This document shows, piece by piece, positions 13,761 through 24,609 of a DNA stretch of 64,000 nucleotides. The DNA is taken from NCBI RefSeq assembly GCF_024139115.2, contig NC_085140.1:52043907-52107906 (forward strand), given 5' to 3'. Below the pieces are notes generated by a model. That model was not told the origin of the DNA. It saw only the letters and a list, made by a program, of their open reading frames with translations, and did not search any database. Made by a program: the position numbers and the translations under genes. Source of the stretch: Armigeres subalbatus. Lineage: Eukaryota > Arthropoda > Insecta > Diptera > Culicidae. Positions within the stretch are counted from its first letter, which is position 1. Every line of letters starts with the position of its first letter.

Positions 13761-13953
13761 CGCATAATTTATCAAAAGGACCTAAGTAACATTTTTTTCA
13801 TGAATTAATTTGAGTACTGCAATCAACAGAACAACATGAAGGCTATTGATTGCAGTATTCAAATTAATTCATGAAAAAATATTACTACGTCACTGAAAAG
13901 TTAACGAGAATTCATGAAAAAAGTTACTTAGGTCCTTTTGAAAAGTTATGCGG
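13761..13953. mobile_element. Foldback MITE with 'aaaggacctaagtaac' ends
   Basis: Left end CGCATAATTTATCAAAAGG and right end 'ccttttgaaaagttatgcg' are inverse of each other. Inside, 'catgaattaatttgagta' is mirrored by 'tattcaaattaattcatg' (13775-13880). A diverged relative occupies 15262-15400. Non-coding, can fold nearly throughout. Confidence 0.65.
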
Positions 13954-14092
13954 GAAATGTAATAAAATGCGTAAAGCCAAAATAGAACTTTTTGGGAACT
14001 TGCAAGTGTTCTGATTGTTTAAGTTGACTTTTTGTAAATTTATTGGTCAATATTTAAGAAGTGCTGTAAAAAGAAAAGTGCATACTTAGTTT

Positions 14093-15078
14093 TTCCAAAT
14101 TTGATGCAGACTATCTTTTGAAAATGGTAAAACTTGTTTTTGGTGATTTTTTCAAATGGATATAATCGAAAAACGACCCTTCCTACAAAAAAGTGTTGAA
14201 TGGGTGACTATCGCAAAATCAGTCAAACTTTCTAATAAAACTTTTGAAAAACTCAAAATTGAACCCTACACTAAAAAATCGATTTAAAAATTAAAAGTCG
14301 ATTTGCAAAAACCGCCCTTTTCGATTTCGACGAAATTTTGTCTCAAGATAGGTAATTATGTTCCCTACCAACCGTCCATACATCGCAAGCTGGGCACTTT
14401 GAAGTGAAAAAATTTTTCTAACAAAAACTTTTTCTGGACGGAATTGATTTTTTCAATGTCTTTAAGGGGTGGATTTAACATATGTATACATATATACTCA
14501 TATTAAGTATTCCTGTACAGTCAGGCAGAGTACAAGAAGCTAATAATGGAATATAATATTTTTTGAAGATATAAACCCCTTTTTAATATTACTCTTAATT
14601 TAAAAACAAACTCTATTTAGTGACTAAATTAGACAATGTATCATAAAAATAGATTGGCTTGGGGTTCTATAACGATGGCTTTCATTGGTTTAGTTTCAAA
14701 TGAAAATACACTGAAAATAATTCCGACAAGAAAAAGTTTTTGTTAGAAAAACTTTTTTTCCTTAAGAGTGCCCAGCTTGCGATGTATGGACGGTTGGTAG
14801 GGAACATAATCACCTATCTTGAGACAAAATTTCATTTAAATAAAAAGGGCGTTTTTTCGCAAATCGACTTTAAAATTTTTAAACTGATTTTTTTCAGTGT
14901 AGGGCTCAATTTGGATTGTTTCCGATATTTTCACTAGAAAGTTTGACTGATTTTGCGATGGTCACCCATACAACACTTTTTTGTGGGATGCGTCGTTTTT
15001 CTATTATATCCATTTGAAAATATTAGCAAAAAAAATTCAGCTCTTTTCAAAGGATAGTCTAGATTAAATTTGGAAAAA
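14093..15078. mobile_element. Long-inverted-repeat (foldback) element with about 365-bp arms
   Basis: Left arm 14093-14455 and right arm 14712-15078 are inverse copies with scattered changes: 'ccgtccatacatcgcaag' at 14383 is mirrored by 'cttgcgatgtatggacgg' at 14775. A loop of about 255 bp separates them. The open frame 14740-14937 lies in one arm and is not a gene. Confidence 0.75.
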
Positions 15079-15119
15079 TATTTTTGTTTTCATTTCGGAT
15101 CATCTGGTGATTTTTTAAT

Positions 15120-15215
15120 TCTGATTTTTCATTTCTTACTTCTTACTTTTCACTCCTCACTTCGCACTTCTCACGTCTCACTTTTCTCTTTTCTCTTCTC
15201 ACTGCTCGCATCGGC
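15120..15215. repeat. Pyrimidine-rich (CTTCTCACTT)-like repeat
   Basis: A run of C/T-rich decamer variants such as 'cacttctcac' and 'cttttctctt'. Simple repeat. Confidence 0.7.
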
Positions 15216-15261
15216 CCATAGGGAAAAGAAATGGCAGAAATGACGCTTAACTTTTAAAAAG

Positions 15262-15400
15262 AACATATGTCACCTTTTTTCATGAATTAATTTGTGTACT
15301 GTAATCAAAAGCTATCATATTGGTCTGTTGATCGCAATTTCAATCGCAAATTCATTCATGAAAATATGTTTCTTAGGTCATTTTGAAAAAATAAACGAGA
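15262..15400. mobile_element. Decayed relative of the foldback MITE at 13761
   Basis: Shares 'catgaattaatttgtgtact' and, inverted, 'ttcattcatgaaaatatg' and 'cttaggtcattttg' with 13761-13953, more diverged. Confidence 0.5.
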
Positions 15401-15679
15401 ATTTTCAGTGTATACATGAAATCTTAAAATAGGTACTTTTTAACTCATTAATGAGTTTCTATGTTTCTTTGTGAAGTTGTTTCTTCCGTGTAAGCTGTGT
15501 ATTCTATGCTATCAGTGTGCCGGTTTCGAATAAATTGTGTCTTGGGAGAACATAACCTAGAAAATCGATAGCTTATTTGTTACGAAATAATGATGTCTTA
15601 TAACTCTTTGATTATTTACTATTTTTTGAGACGTGCCATCATTATGAAATTCAATAGCGAACAAGAAGAAAACATTCCC

Positions 15680-15918
15680 CATCGAATGCAACTTGTTGTA
15701 GCAAAATCGATTCAGGTTTAGTACTAGAAAAATTGTCTAATGTTTCAATGTGCACACACATACGCACACACACACACACGGACAGACAGACATTTGCTCA
15801 GTTTGTCGAGCTGAATCGAATGGTATATAATACTATGGGTCTGCAAGCGCTCTATAAAAAGTACGTTTTGGGAGTGAAATGAAAGCCTTTCTGGTACAAC
15901 TTTGTTGTACGAGAAAGG
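15680..15918. mobile_element. Right part of a second 'cctttctcgtac' element
   Basis: Matches 11070-11303: 'atcgaatgcaacttgttg', 'cagtttgtcgagctga', 'atactatgggtct' and the terminal 'ttgtacgagaaaggc'. A short (AC)n and 'gacagacagaca' lie at 15768-15792. It ends where repeat L copy 1 resumes. Confidence 0.6.
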
Positions 15919-15922
15919 CAAA

Positions 15923-16855
15923 AATCATATATTCATCTCATCCTCATCGCAAAAAAATACTGCACCAATCTCGTTGCTTCTTTTTGCTAACATGCTTGCT
16001 CATTGCTAAAAAAAATAACAAAATAAGATACAACTCAAATTCCTTTTCATTGCCTTGTTTTTGAAGGGATGAATATGGAAGCTATGAAGTGAAATTCAAG
16101 ACAGTTACCCTAGGTATAAAGAGACAGAGAGGCTATACGAGCAGCAGTGGTCGATCAATGTCTGCAAAACACGAAAAGCTCAAATGTAAATAAATAAGCT
16201 TATCGCAACAAATGATAAGGCAAACGCAATCGGCACGTCGTCAACAAAATTGTTTTATTTTTATCGAATAATGGAAGATAAGGAACCTCGCGTAGCTCAG
16301 TATTAAATGGTATCAAGACCAAAACAGACGAGGCTTAAGTTGGCTACGGACTCTTGATAGGTGTAAAGCAAAGGTCACAGTTAAAACTAAGGAGGATTAG
16401 GCAGTGATGTGAACCTAGAGGTGAAATGACAACGTCTCAATCAAAGAACTATCGGAAGTATCAATGTAGCCGACGTGTATATTATCGGTTTACCAATCGT
16501 TCCAGTTTCTGTGAAAATCAAACGCATTTGTTACTTGAAAATTGCAAATGACATAACTTAACTGGAGATGTGCTACCATTTCGCCAGCACGGTTCGGATT
16601 TAAATTTCGGGTTTAAATTTCGTCGCTGCCCCAAGTTTTTGGTAAATATGATATTAATACAAATTATCCGGAGAAGTAACGAGTAACAGAATATGAAGGC
16701 GCAATATTAAATTATTCGGCAAGCCCGGCACTTACGAGTTTATCATTCAGCATTTGATCCGAACAAATAATTGTCTTAGAATATTTGCTCTCAGAAGAAC
16801 ATGTTGGCCAATTGAATCATTCGACTGGGTTTTTATTCGTATTATTGTTTCTAGG
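15923..16855 (+). repeat. Repeat L, copy 1, right part
   Basis: Resumes the match to copy 2 (18266 onward): 'ttaccctaggtataaagagaca', 'gataggtgtaaagca', 'tatcggtttaccaatcgtt' and 'gaatatttgctctcagaag' (16778). Compared with copy 2 it lacks the hAT MITE at 18698 and about 160 bp found at 19180-19345. The open frames here are not conserved. Confidence 0.7.
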
Positions 16856-17344
16856 TCTTTATTTGGGTGTTATTTTATTTTATTTATAATATTAGGTTCA
16901 ACATCAAAGATGGTTTTTAGGTTTAACATTCAACATATACTTAACATATACTTCTTAAAAATATACAGGACAGGAGTTTGATTTAAAAGATTGAAAAATA
17001 TTTACCAAAATGCTTTCAATCGGAATTGTAGTTCTGGATTCTATTTTAGGAAAATGCAGTCCTTTTTTGACTAAATAAGTACAAAAGCTACCTTGGTAAC
17101 AATGTACTCTGACATCTATATAATTCAACAACACATCTTGGAGGTCCAAGAACATCCAATACTATCAAAGAATCTTGAGCTGATAATCTCCAATAAGACG
17201 CTATCTTCGAACGCTGCTCTTCTCGGACGCATACACTCAATTGCAGAAACATGTTTGCAGGAGATACTATATTTTCGGGGTAAATGTTTCATTCGGGGAA
17301 ATGTTACATTCGGGGAAATTGCATTTGGGGAATAGTCGTAGAAT
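16856..17344. other. AT-rich sequence with a short 'ttcggggaaa' repeat
   Basis: At 17271-17333 the units 'tttcattcggggaaatgtta' and 'cattcggggaaattgcattt' form a small tandem repeat. No gene recognised; the open frames at 16955-17335 carry no motif. Confidence 0.4.
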
Positions 17345-18697
17345 CATTTTAGTCATTGCTTAGTCTGATGTTTGAATCACCAGAATGAATCACCCGTTAC
17401 ACCTTGATTGACTTTCTTTCAAGAAGTAGAATTACCCGAGTAGTTAACGAGCTAGACTCTCGCTCTGCGGCCCATGCTGGGCCGACTTTTTTCTTTAATT
17501 ACAAAATAAACTGAGAAATAACAGCACGTGCACGTTGGGGTCGATTTCAGCGTTCTTCTTCAGCGTGATCGAAGGCAGCGAAAGGGCACAAGCTTATGGA
17601 AATTGTAATTTAAATGCAATAATAGAAAACGAAACCGACACAGTTTAATATCAACGCACATCGGAAGGTGCAGTTTCGAAGTTGCACGTCAATTTGTTAC
17701 ATCTAATTGCACGGAAATTCACCGATTTTGTTCGGACTGTGTAGACTTATTCAAGGCTTTTCCAAGATTCTCCTACAGTGAGTATTGCTTCAACTTCCGG
17801 GACGCATGGCAATCCAGACATTAGCACCAGAGGGTTTCCTGCTGTTGTTTGTATTCAGATCACAACAAAATACCAAGCACAATTAGCACGATTAATCGCA
17901 ACTAAACAGCCGAGTCTTGAAGCAGAGTTTTCTCCTTTCAAGACAGAAATTACAGAACGCATATCTGCATAGGTCGCCACACGGCAACGAAGCCCACGGT
18001 ATACTAACGTCTCCGAGCTATTTTCACTGGCGTTTGCAAGGCTCAGAACGTAAGACATGCCTATTTATCGTTGGGATAGGTCTAATGATTTACTACGGCG
18101 GTTTCCATTTCGTTATCAACCTTTGCATTGCGATAACAAACAACGAATAAAGGAGTTTGCAGTCTATATACGGTAACGCTTCCCATTTCCATCACATTGA
18201 ACACATATCCATCTCATGATTTTTTAGGTCACCGTTAATATGATGTTTTATTTGCTCATAGTATGAAAAAAATCATATATTCATCTTATAGCAAAACAAA
18301 ATACAGCACCAATTTTGTCGTTTTTTTTTTGCTAACATGCGAGTTCATTGCTGAAAAAACACAAAATAAAATTCCTCTTAATTGCCTTGTTTTGGATGGA
18401 TTGAACATGGGAGCTATGAAGTGAAGTTCTGAACAGTTACCCTAGGATTAAAGAGACAGAGAGGCTATATGAGCAGCGGTGGACGGTCAATATCAACAAA
18501 AGCACGAAAAGCTCAATTGTAAATAAGCTTATCGCAATGAATGATAAGGCAAGCGTAGTTGGCACGTCGTCAAAATAAATGTTTTATTTTTATCGAATAT
18601 TGGAAGATAAGGAACCTCATGTAGCTCAGTGTTAAATGGTATCAAGACCAAAACAGACGTGGTTTAAGTTGGCTACAAACTCGTGATAGGTGTAAAG

Positions 18698-19072
18698 CAG
18701 AGTGTATGTAATTAAGAGTGGAACTTGAGTATATACAAGCCTATACCAAAATAACTAATGAGCAATGCAATTGTGTTATTTACAATAATTAAAAAATAAA
18801 ATTGGTTTTAAACCTCTTACGCCATAATCGAGAAATGCTCCCGATATAAGCAACTTTGACAGAACCACCTGAACCAATTACGCCATAATCGAGAAATGCT
18901 CCCGATATAAGCAACTTTGACAGAACCACCTGAACCAATTTTTCGGGGTACACTGACAATGTACTGGAGACGTCAATTTGCATTTGACAGGTCTCCTGCT
19001 CCTGTATGGGAATGACAGGTGAATTTTGTTCCAATTCTGACAGTGTCGCCATTCCTAATTACATACACTCTG
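18698..19072. mobile_element. hAT-type MITE with perfect 17-bp TIR and 8-bp duplication
   Basis: TIRs CAGAGTGTATGTAATTA and its exact inverse bound 375 bp, flanked by GTGTAAAG at 18690-18697 and 19073-19080. The 8-bp duplication and CAGAG terminus are diagnostic of the hAT superfamily. Repeat L copy 1 has the empty site ('ggtgtaaagcaaagg', near 16363). Inside is a 61-bp tandem duplication (18817-18938). No ORF of substance. Confidence 0.9.
18817..18938. repeat. 61-bp exact tandem duplication inside the hAT MITE
   Basis: 'ttacgccataatcgagaa' to 'cacctgaaccaa' at 18817-18877 is repeated at 18878-18938 without visible change, so the duplication is young. Confidence 0.85.
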
Positions 19073-19841
19073 GTGTAAAGCAAAGGAATCAGTTAAAACT
19101 GTGAAGGAGGATTAGGCAGTAATGTGAGAGGTGACAATCAAAGAACTATTGGAAGTATTAATGTAGCCGACGTGCATAAAATATTAACGCATTTGCCCAA
19201 AAGTACACGCAGCGCTCCCCAGAGGAAACGACGCACCGCACTTTTGCTTTTTGTGGTTGTTCCTTTTGAATGGGAAACGCCGCGTGGAATCTCGGGCAAC
19301 TGCGCATTTGGAATCATTACGTAAGCCGCGCGGTGTACCGTATTGACTGCACCCTACAATATTATCGGTTTACCAATCGTTCCAGTTTCTGTGAAAATCA
19401 AACGCATTTGTTGCTTGATAAAGTGTTGTACATCTCAAATGACATAACTTAACTGGAGATGTGTTTCGACATGGAATGAAGTAACGCCAGCACGGTTCGG
19501 ATTTCTCACTCACGGGTTTGAATCCCGTCGCTGCCCTAAAGTTTGGTAAAATGATTTTAGTACAATTTATACGGAGAAGTAACGAGAAGCAGAATATGAA
19601 GGCGCACTATTAAATTATTCGGCAAGCCCGGCAATTACGAGTTTACCATTCAGCATTCCACCTGGAAAAAAATCAGAAGGGTTATATTCAAGATACGACC
19701 GCCCGACGTAAACTACGTAAAACAGATCATAAGATAATTATTTTGGTTAGAGCCTAGAGTGATTGAAATTTTGACTTTTGCGTTCCCTTATGCTTGAACG
19801 ATAACATCAACCAGACACCTCCCAATACCGGACACTTCTTA

Positions 19842-20071
19842 GGCTCTGTCTCATTTGGAGAATTAAACTTAAAAGTGACAGTTCGAAAATTAGCAAATAA
19901 CCCAGTCATAAGAATGGGTGGTGCTACCCAGCGATTCCAATTAGACATCGATACAAAATGATTCGATATCTGTCAAAAGTAATCTTGCTCTGCGAGCAGG
20001 GTTATTTGATAATTATTGAAATGTCACTTTTAAGTTTAATTCCAGTTTAATTCTCCAAATGAGACAGACCC
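19842..20071. mobile_element. MITE with 'tctgtctcatttggagaatt' TIRs and TTA duplication
   Basis: Left 'ggctctgtctcatttggag' and right 'ctccaaatgagacagaccc' are inverse copies, extended inward by 'aattaaacttaaaagtgaca'. Flanked by TTA on both sides (19839-19841 and 20072-20074). 230 bp, non-coding. It lies inside a looser inverted pair ('ataccggacactt' at 19826 and 'agtgtccggtat' at 20482). Confidence 0.8.
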
Positions 20072-20099
20072 TTAAAACGACACTACTTGCAGAGGTCCC

Positions 20100-20600
20100 T
20101 CCTTCATCTTATTAAGTACAAAAGGAAGGTATTGAAAAGGCTTCTAACGGCAAGAAATATCAGATCTTCATGTGATAAACTTTGTACAAAATTTGAAGTT
20201 GAATAAAAATTCTTCAAACCTGTTTTGTTACACTTACTTCAATTCAATTGTTTCTTCTTGCTGAGAAAGCCACAGAAATTAGCAAAAACAAAAATTAAGA
20301 GGACATTGAAAAATGTGGGAATTTGGATTAGGATGTAAAAAATTTAGCTGAAGAGTCAAATAAGCTCCACTAACAATTTTTAATATTTGCAACATGCTTT
20401 AATGTGAATAATATTACTATTTTGAATGATGTCTTTACTCATGTAACAGGAACTTAGTTACATTTGAACATGATGCAATAGTGTCCGGTATAGGAGACAT
20501 TTTTCTGAATCGTAAAATTTTTCACCAAAATTCATCCTTGAAAAACGTATTTTGTGTTTCTTTCTTCTATCTATTCTTCCTTTGAGCCAATATAACTCAC
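20100..20600. other. AT-rich sequence, no gene seen
   Basis: Contains the right member (20482) of the 'accggacact' inverted pair. Nothing else recognised. Confidence 0.35.
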
Positions 20601-20621
20601 GAAGAGGATGACCGATTTGCG

Positions 20622-20859
20622 AGATTTCCTCACTAATCGATTCGTATTGGGATCAGCTGTGTTTCTATATGCAACAGGTTAGTAAATTTTAAAGGAAAAC
20701 TTGGGAAAATTGTCAAAATACAATATTAGGGCGAGTTTGGAGAAAACCTAATGCGATCGCTCGAAAAATGATCTAGAGTGCGGCGTCGCAATCAACGCAG
20801 AAAATGACATTTCGAACGTTAAACGTAAAAACCCGAGCAACGCAGGGTACGTTCTGCTA
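20622..20859 (+). mobile_element. Probable Helitron 3' end
   Basis: Ends with a short hairpin ('acccgagcaacgcagggt', 20830-20847), a 10-base spacer and CTAG followed by T. A hairpin near the 3' end plus CTRR|T is the known Helitron terminus. 'gtttctatatgcaacag' upstream is in keeping with the family. The left limit is a guess; no Rep/helicase coding is present. Confidence 0.45.
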
Positions 20860-20866
20860 GTATGGT

Positions 20867-20936
20867 TTCTGATACTAGAGGTGAGCCAGCCAAGGGCTGA
20901 AAACCTCTTTAATAAAGACGATAATAATAATAATAA
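20867..20936 (+). mobile_element. 70-bp retrotransposon stub with 12-bp target duplication
   Basis: Between two copies of TGCTAGTATGGT (20855-20866 and 20937-20948) lies a 70-bp piece ending 'aacctctttaataaagacg' and (ATA)n. A long target duplication plus simple-repeat tail marks a severely 5'-truncated LINE/SINE insertion. It landed at the Helitron 3' end. Confidence 0.75.
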
Positions 20937-20948
20937 TGCTAGTATGGT

Positions 20949-21870
20949 ATAAATGGAAACATAATCCGGAGTTCAAGTGTTTTTATTGTTAAATGGCTTA
21001 TGTGTCCGGCACTGGAGGATCTCCCCCTAAATATAATCAACCCGAAGACTTCGTAGACTATTTCTAAATCTGTAATCTGTTGTTGCGAACCGATCTGGAT
21101 TTTCGTAAGCAAAGTTATAAAGAAAATAAAAATGATCATTATTGATATGTTATTTTTTTACGTGCTCAATTAAATTTCCCACGATTTAGTATTTCCTTAA
21201 TAATTTTTCTTGCAAGCAGCGAATTGTTTCGCATCGCGATTTATTCACTTGCTAAGTTTCCTATGTTGCCAATATACTCATATATTTTTAGATATTAATG
21301 ACCAACGTTGCAAAACGGTTTTCCGAAAAAATTACTGTTTTCATAGTAATTCTCATACAAACCGCGCGTGCATGTTTAGTCAAATTACAACCATTGGGAT
21401 GTTGGATACCTATATGGAGTCGAGAGTTAGCGAGGCTTGTTTTGGTAAACGTGTAGCCGCGTGTAATGTGTAGTTTTTCCGCAAATCATGTTCGATCGCG
21501 CACCAATCCATTTATGTTTCGAACAAAATTGGCCTAACTCACTATATATGAAAATGGTTGGATATGACAATTTAAAATTTTCATTTAAAAACCCCAAATT
21601 TATTATTCCATAGTGGTGATGATGCCTTTCTCCGATTGTTATTCGACTTAGAGTGACTAATGCATTTCATAGTTAATTGACTATTAATTGGCGATTAAAT
21701 GCTTTTGAAGTGTTATTTTAAAGGGATGCTCCCTAAATAGTAGGATACACGCTAACTTTCACCTACTCGGTGGCTGAATAAAATTGCATTGCTCTCTCTT
21801 TCTATCCCACAGAAATTTTACTCAATTTCCGTCAAAAAAGTTAGAGTGTAACCTTGTTTAAAGTTGATAA
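20949..21870. other. AT-rich sequence with small repeat pieces
   Basis: 21390-21475 ('gggatgttggata', 'ttttggtaaacg', 'gtgtagttt') is a decayed copy of 22158-22240. 21609-21645 carries a relic of the 'gatgatgcctttctc' family end. No gene. Confidence 0.4.
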
Positions 21871-22271
21871 TCAATTTTAATATTCACCTCTTGCATGAGC
21901 ATGAGCATGAGCATGATTGACCGCCCACGGTTGCTACTCCGTTATTGCCAGGTCAGCTGTAATTACACAGAGAACCAACAGATGAAGTTTGGGACTAACA
22001 TCATCTTCAATGTGTAAGAACTGGTGACCCAAAAATAAGCAATACCAGCGCCGGCCGTGTCCGAATGCAGGTCAATTAGGGAATAGGTAGGAAATTGATG
22101 ACGTGATACTCGCTTTGATAGAAGCCGACGAGTCATCTGCACTTCCACGAGAAATCACTGGGATGTTGGATATATGGGGTAGGGAGTGTGGCAGGGTTCG
22201 TTTTGGTAAACGGTATGCCGTGTATAGCGTGTAGTTTGATCGATGAAAACAGCACTAAATTTTTTAAAGCC

Positions 22272-22508
22272 CGCACAAAGCAGAACAAAATTTCGGTGAT
22301 CGGCTGATCGTTCTGCTTACCGCACTAAGCAGAATAAAACTATGATGATCGGCCGATCGTTCTGCTTACTGAAGAAAACATGTCTAGACGCGATTTAAAC
22401 TTTTACTTTCTAAATCATTTACACACACGCACGAAGCAGAACAAAATTTCGGTTACCGGCCGAAGCAAAAAAAAAATCGATCACTGGCCGATCGTTCTGC
22501 TTACTGAA
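22272..22508. repeat. Array of hairpin-forming units (GCAGAAC...GTTCTGC)
   Basis: Units of about 45-50 bases read CGCAC-AAGCAGAAC, an AT stretch, then GATCGGCCGATC or a variant, then GTTCTGCTTACTG. Each can fold, since GCAGAAC pairs with GTTCTGC, and the core is self-complementary. Two whole and two partial units are here; four relatives lie inverted at 61035-61285. Confidence 0.75.
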
Positions 22509-22944
22509 GAAAACACGTCTGGACCCGATCTTCGATCGTTCTACGTCCAATACAAAACACGAACAAATCTACACTGAACTGATTGTTTCACTTTCCAATT
22601 TACAGCAGAATCAGATATTTTGATAACCGCGCGACCGTATACGGTACTGCGTCCAACACAAAATACGAACAAACTTGCACTTTTTACGATTTATCAACTT
22701 ATATTTGTTCCGTGGATTATCCCGCGACGAAGAAAAAATCTAACAAACGCACTTCAACACTGTCACCCTGTTACCCTCACCCACCTTCAGCATATACTAC
22801 TTCACGCATTATTTATTTTCATCCTAGTGCTCAATTACATACCTTACGCCACACTGAATACTTTATATGATAAGGTAGATTAATTCTTCTACTGATAAAA
22901 TATCACCATCAAGTACTGATTCCGGTATTCGCACAGTTTTATCA

Positions 22945-23105
22945 AGTAAGATGCGCGGCCACAAAGCAAGACCATGGCGAGGATGATCGGGTTCGATTTC
23001 CGGTCCGATCCAGGAAAACTTTCCCGATCTCCCTGGGCATAAAGGCACCGACAAACCAACGTGCCTTGCCATATACAGATCTTTAAATTTCCTGCAATTC
23101 ACTCT
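22945..23105 (+). mobile_element. tRNA-related SINE fragment
   Basis: 'gggttcgatttcc' (22987) fits a Pol III B box and is followed by 'tccctgggcataaaggca', which I recognise as typical of a mosquito tRNA-derived SINE. The 5' part with the A box is unclear, so the copy is old or truncated. Confidence 0.4.
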
Positions 23106-23189
23106 CCTTTCACTACCTCCTTCTGTACGACGGTCCACACAACAGCTCTCACAAGTGTGCGGACAAACACAGTCATGCACTCTTTAATT

Positions 23190-23630
23190 TTCTAAATTTA
23201 TTATAAAAGTTTGTTTCATAATAAAATGAAAAATAATAATATCCAATATATCCAGCAAATCGTACGACAATAATAATATATAATATACTAACAAATGTAA
23301 TTATATGCTGTTTATTGAACTTGTTGATGTTTAATCATCCCTTTCCCCAAGCGTACCGGAATCATATGATTAGCCTTCGTCGGAAAACATTTCCAAATGA
23401 AAACAAATCCCATCCTATTCATGAGCCTAAGTGAAACTAGCATTATAAGATAATTAGTAAAATTTTACCAGTTATAAGTTACCGTCACACCCTACATAAT
23501 AATACCTCCTTCAATTTGCCTTAGTTCAAAAGAGATGCAAAATAGCAAATCTAAATCCTAAAATGTTCAATTTGTGGAAATAAATTAAAGTAAAATGAAC
23601 TCACCTTATTCCATGAAGGTACTTACCATC
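23190..23630. other. AT-rich spacer within the 2.2 kb insertion
   Basis: Only simple AT-rich runs; nothing recognised. Confidence 0.4.
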
Positions 23631-24103
23631 CACGTCCCTACGTGGCATTGTCCATACTATCCCACCATCGAGCAGACGTCGGATTGCGGATCAATGCCAT
23701 TGACGATATAGTGTGCACACGATATCCCTTGAGACAGCCTGATGTCTCCGAAAGGTCGCCGACTCCACAACCATTTCCATCGCTGATTCTCCTACCTCTA
23801 AATCTTGCGCCAACGCCATTTCCCGTTTTCGTCGTTGTATCCGCTGCAGTCTTCACACGGCCATCAGATTTGCTGCACAAAATTTGTCGAAACCGTTGTT
23901 GGTATCCTGCGCAGATGCGTATCCTGGTATCCTGGTAGGTGCGCCGTTTCCGAAAGGCACTCAAGCTCGAGAAAAATGATATACGAATCATTTTAGGATT
24001 CCACTTTTATCGAAAAACCGAGAAAATGACGGATGAGGAAATTTTAGCGTCCGGTTTCTTTCACGTCCTACTTCGATCCTCAATTTTAATATTCACCTCT
24101 TGC

Positions 24104-24295
24104 TTACATAAACATGTCCAGCATCTGTAGCACTTTTTCATAAACACTACTTTTTTGCTCCGACCGCGGTCATTGCTCTGGTACTATTTTGTACTTTTTG
24201 TGCGAATCACCGCACAAAAGTAGAGCGCAAGAACCAACCGCAGACGGCGGTCGTTACGAAACTGTGAAAAAAAACTTGGTTGGTAAATATTTGGA
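24104..24295. other. Short spacer with an imperfect inverted repeat
   Basis: 'ctccgaccgcggtcattg' and 'ccgcagacggcggtcg' face each other around 24155-24255, with 'attttgtactttttgtgcg' between. Unclassified. Confidence 0.35.
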
Positions 24296-24515
24296 ATTTT
24301 CAATGTTTTTACGTTGAAAATCAATAGTTCCAATAGGCTTAAAAAATTGCTGGAGAGTTGCCGATTCGATTGATAATAAAATCTCGAAAATCCATTGAAA
24401 GATAAAGGAGCTATTAGCGTTTGAAATCTATCCTAATTTCGTGACGGTCTCGAATTTGGAAATTTCCGTTTTACACCCTGTATCAGAGTCTTCCCCTTAG
24501 ACGTAGTTTACGTCA

Positions 24516-24600
24516 AAATTGTGTCAGAATATTTGCTCTCAGAAGAACATGATCGCCAATTGAATCAATCTTGGGTTTTTATTCATATGAGTAAGGATTC
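24516..24600 (+). repeat. Repeat L, copy 2, resumed right end
   Basis: 'agaatatttgctctcagaag' through 'tgggtttttattc' matches 16775-16845, directly after the family T end. Confidence 0.7.
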
Positions 24601-24609
24601 TGAAGCCAG

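Larger units (their letters stand above)
17345..19672 (+). repeat. Repeat L, copy 2, longest copy
   Basis: Longest version seen of the unclassified repeat. Its left 400 bp (17345-17750) also match, inverted, 37880-38225, including a tRNA-like segment ('acccgagtagttaacgagct', related to 38090-38150). The middle matches copy 1. At 19500-19545 'acgggtttgaatcccgt' is a perfect tRNA T-arm stem-loop with 'cgctgccc' after it, but no matching 5' half is visible. No ORF, no LTR pair and no clear TIR. The match stops at 19672 and resumes at 24516. Confidence 0.65.
21871..24103. mobile_element. 2.2 kb insertion flanked by a 24-bp direct duplication
   Basis: The same 24 bases (starting TCAATTTTAATATTCACC) stand at 21871-21894 and 24080-24103. 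The first base after the left copy begins (ATGAGC)n. A long duplication next to a simple tail suggests target-primed retrotransposition on the minus strand with its 3' tail at the left, or a recombination product. The left 350 bp recur inverted at 61310-61668. Open frames on the minus strand at 22863-23180 and 23638-23991 have no motif I recognise. Confidence 0.5.
19676..24515. mobile_element. Composite insertion bounded by family T ends
   Basis: The left end ('gacgaccg..gacgtaaactacg'-type, 19681-19721) and right end ('gacgtagtttacgtc', 24497-24511; body 24296-24515) belong to family T, whose short copy is at 10252-10757. Repeat L is interrupted exactly between them. The 4.8 kb interval is filled with other elements listed separately, so a single family T copy was probably enlarged by later insertions. 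Confidence 0.5.

Noticed and set aside
22272..22508. CRISPR-like repeats in the hairpin array
   Set aside because: Units are contiguous and similar throughout, without variable spacers.
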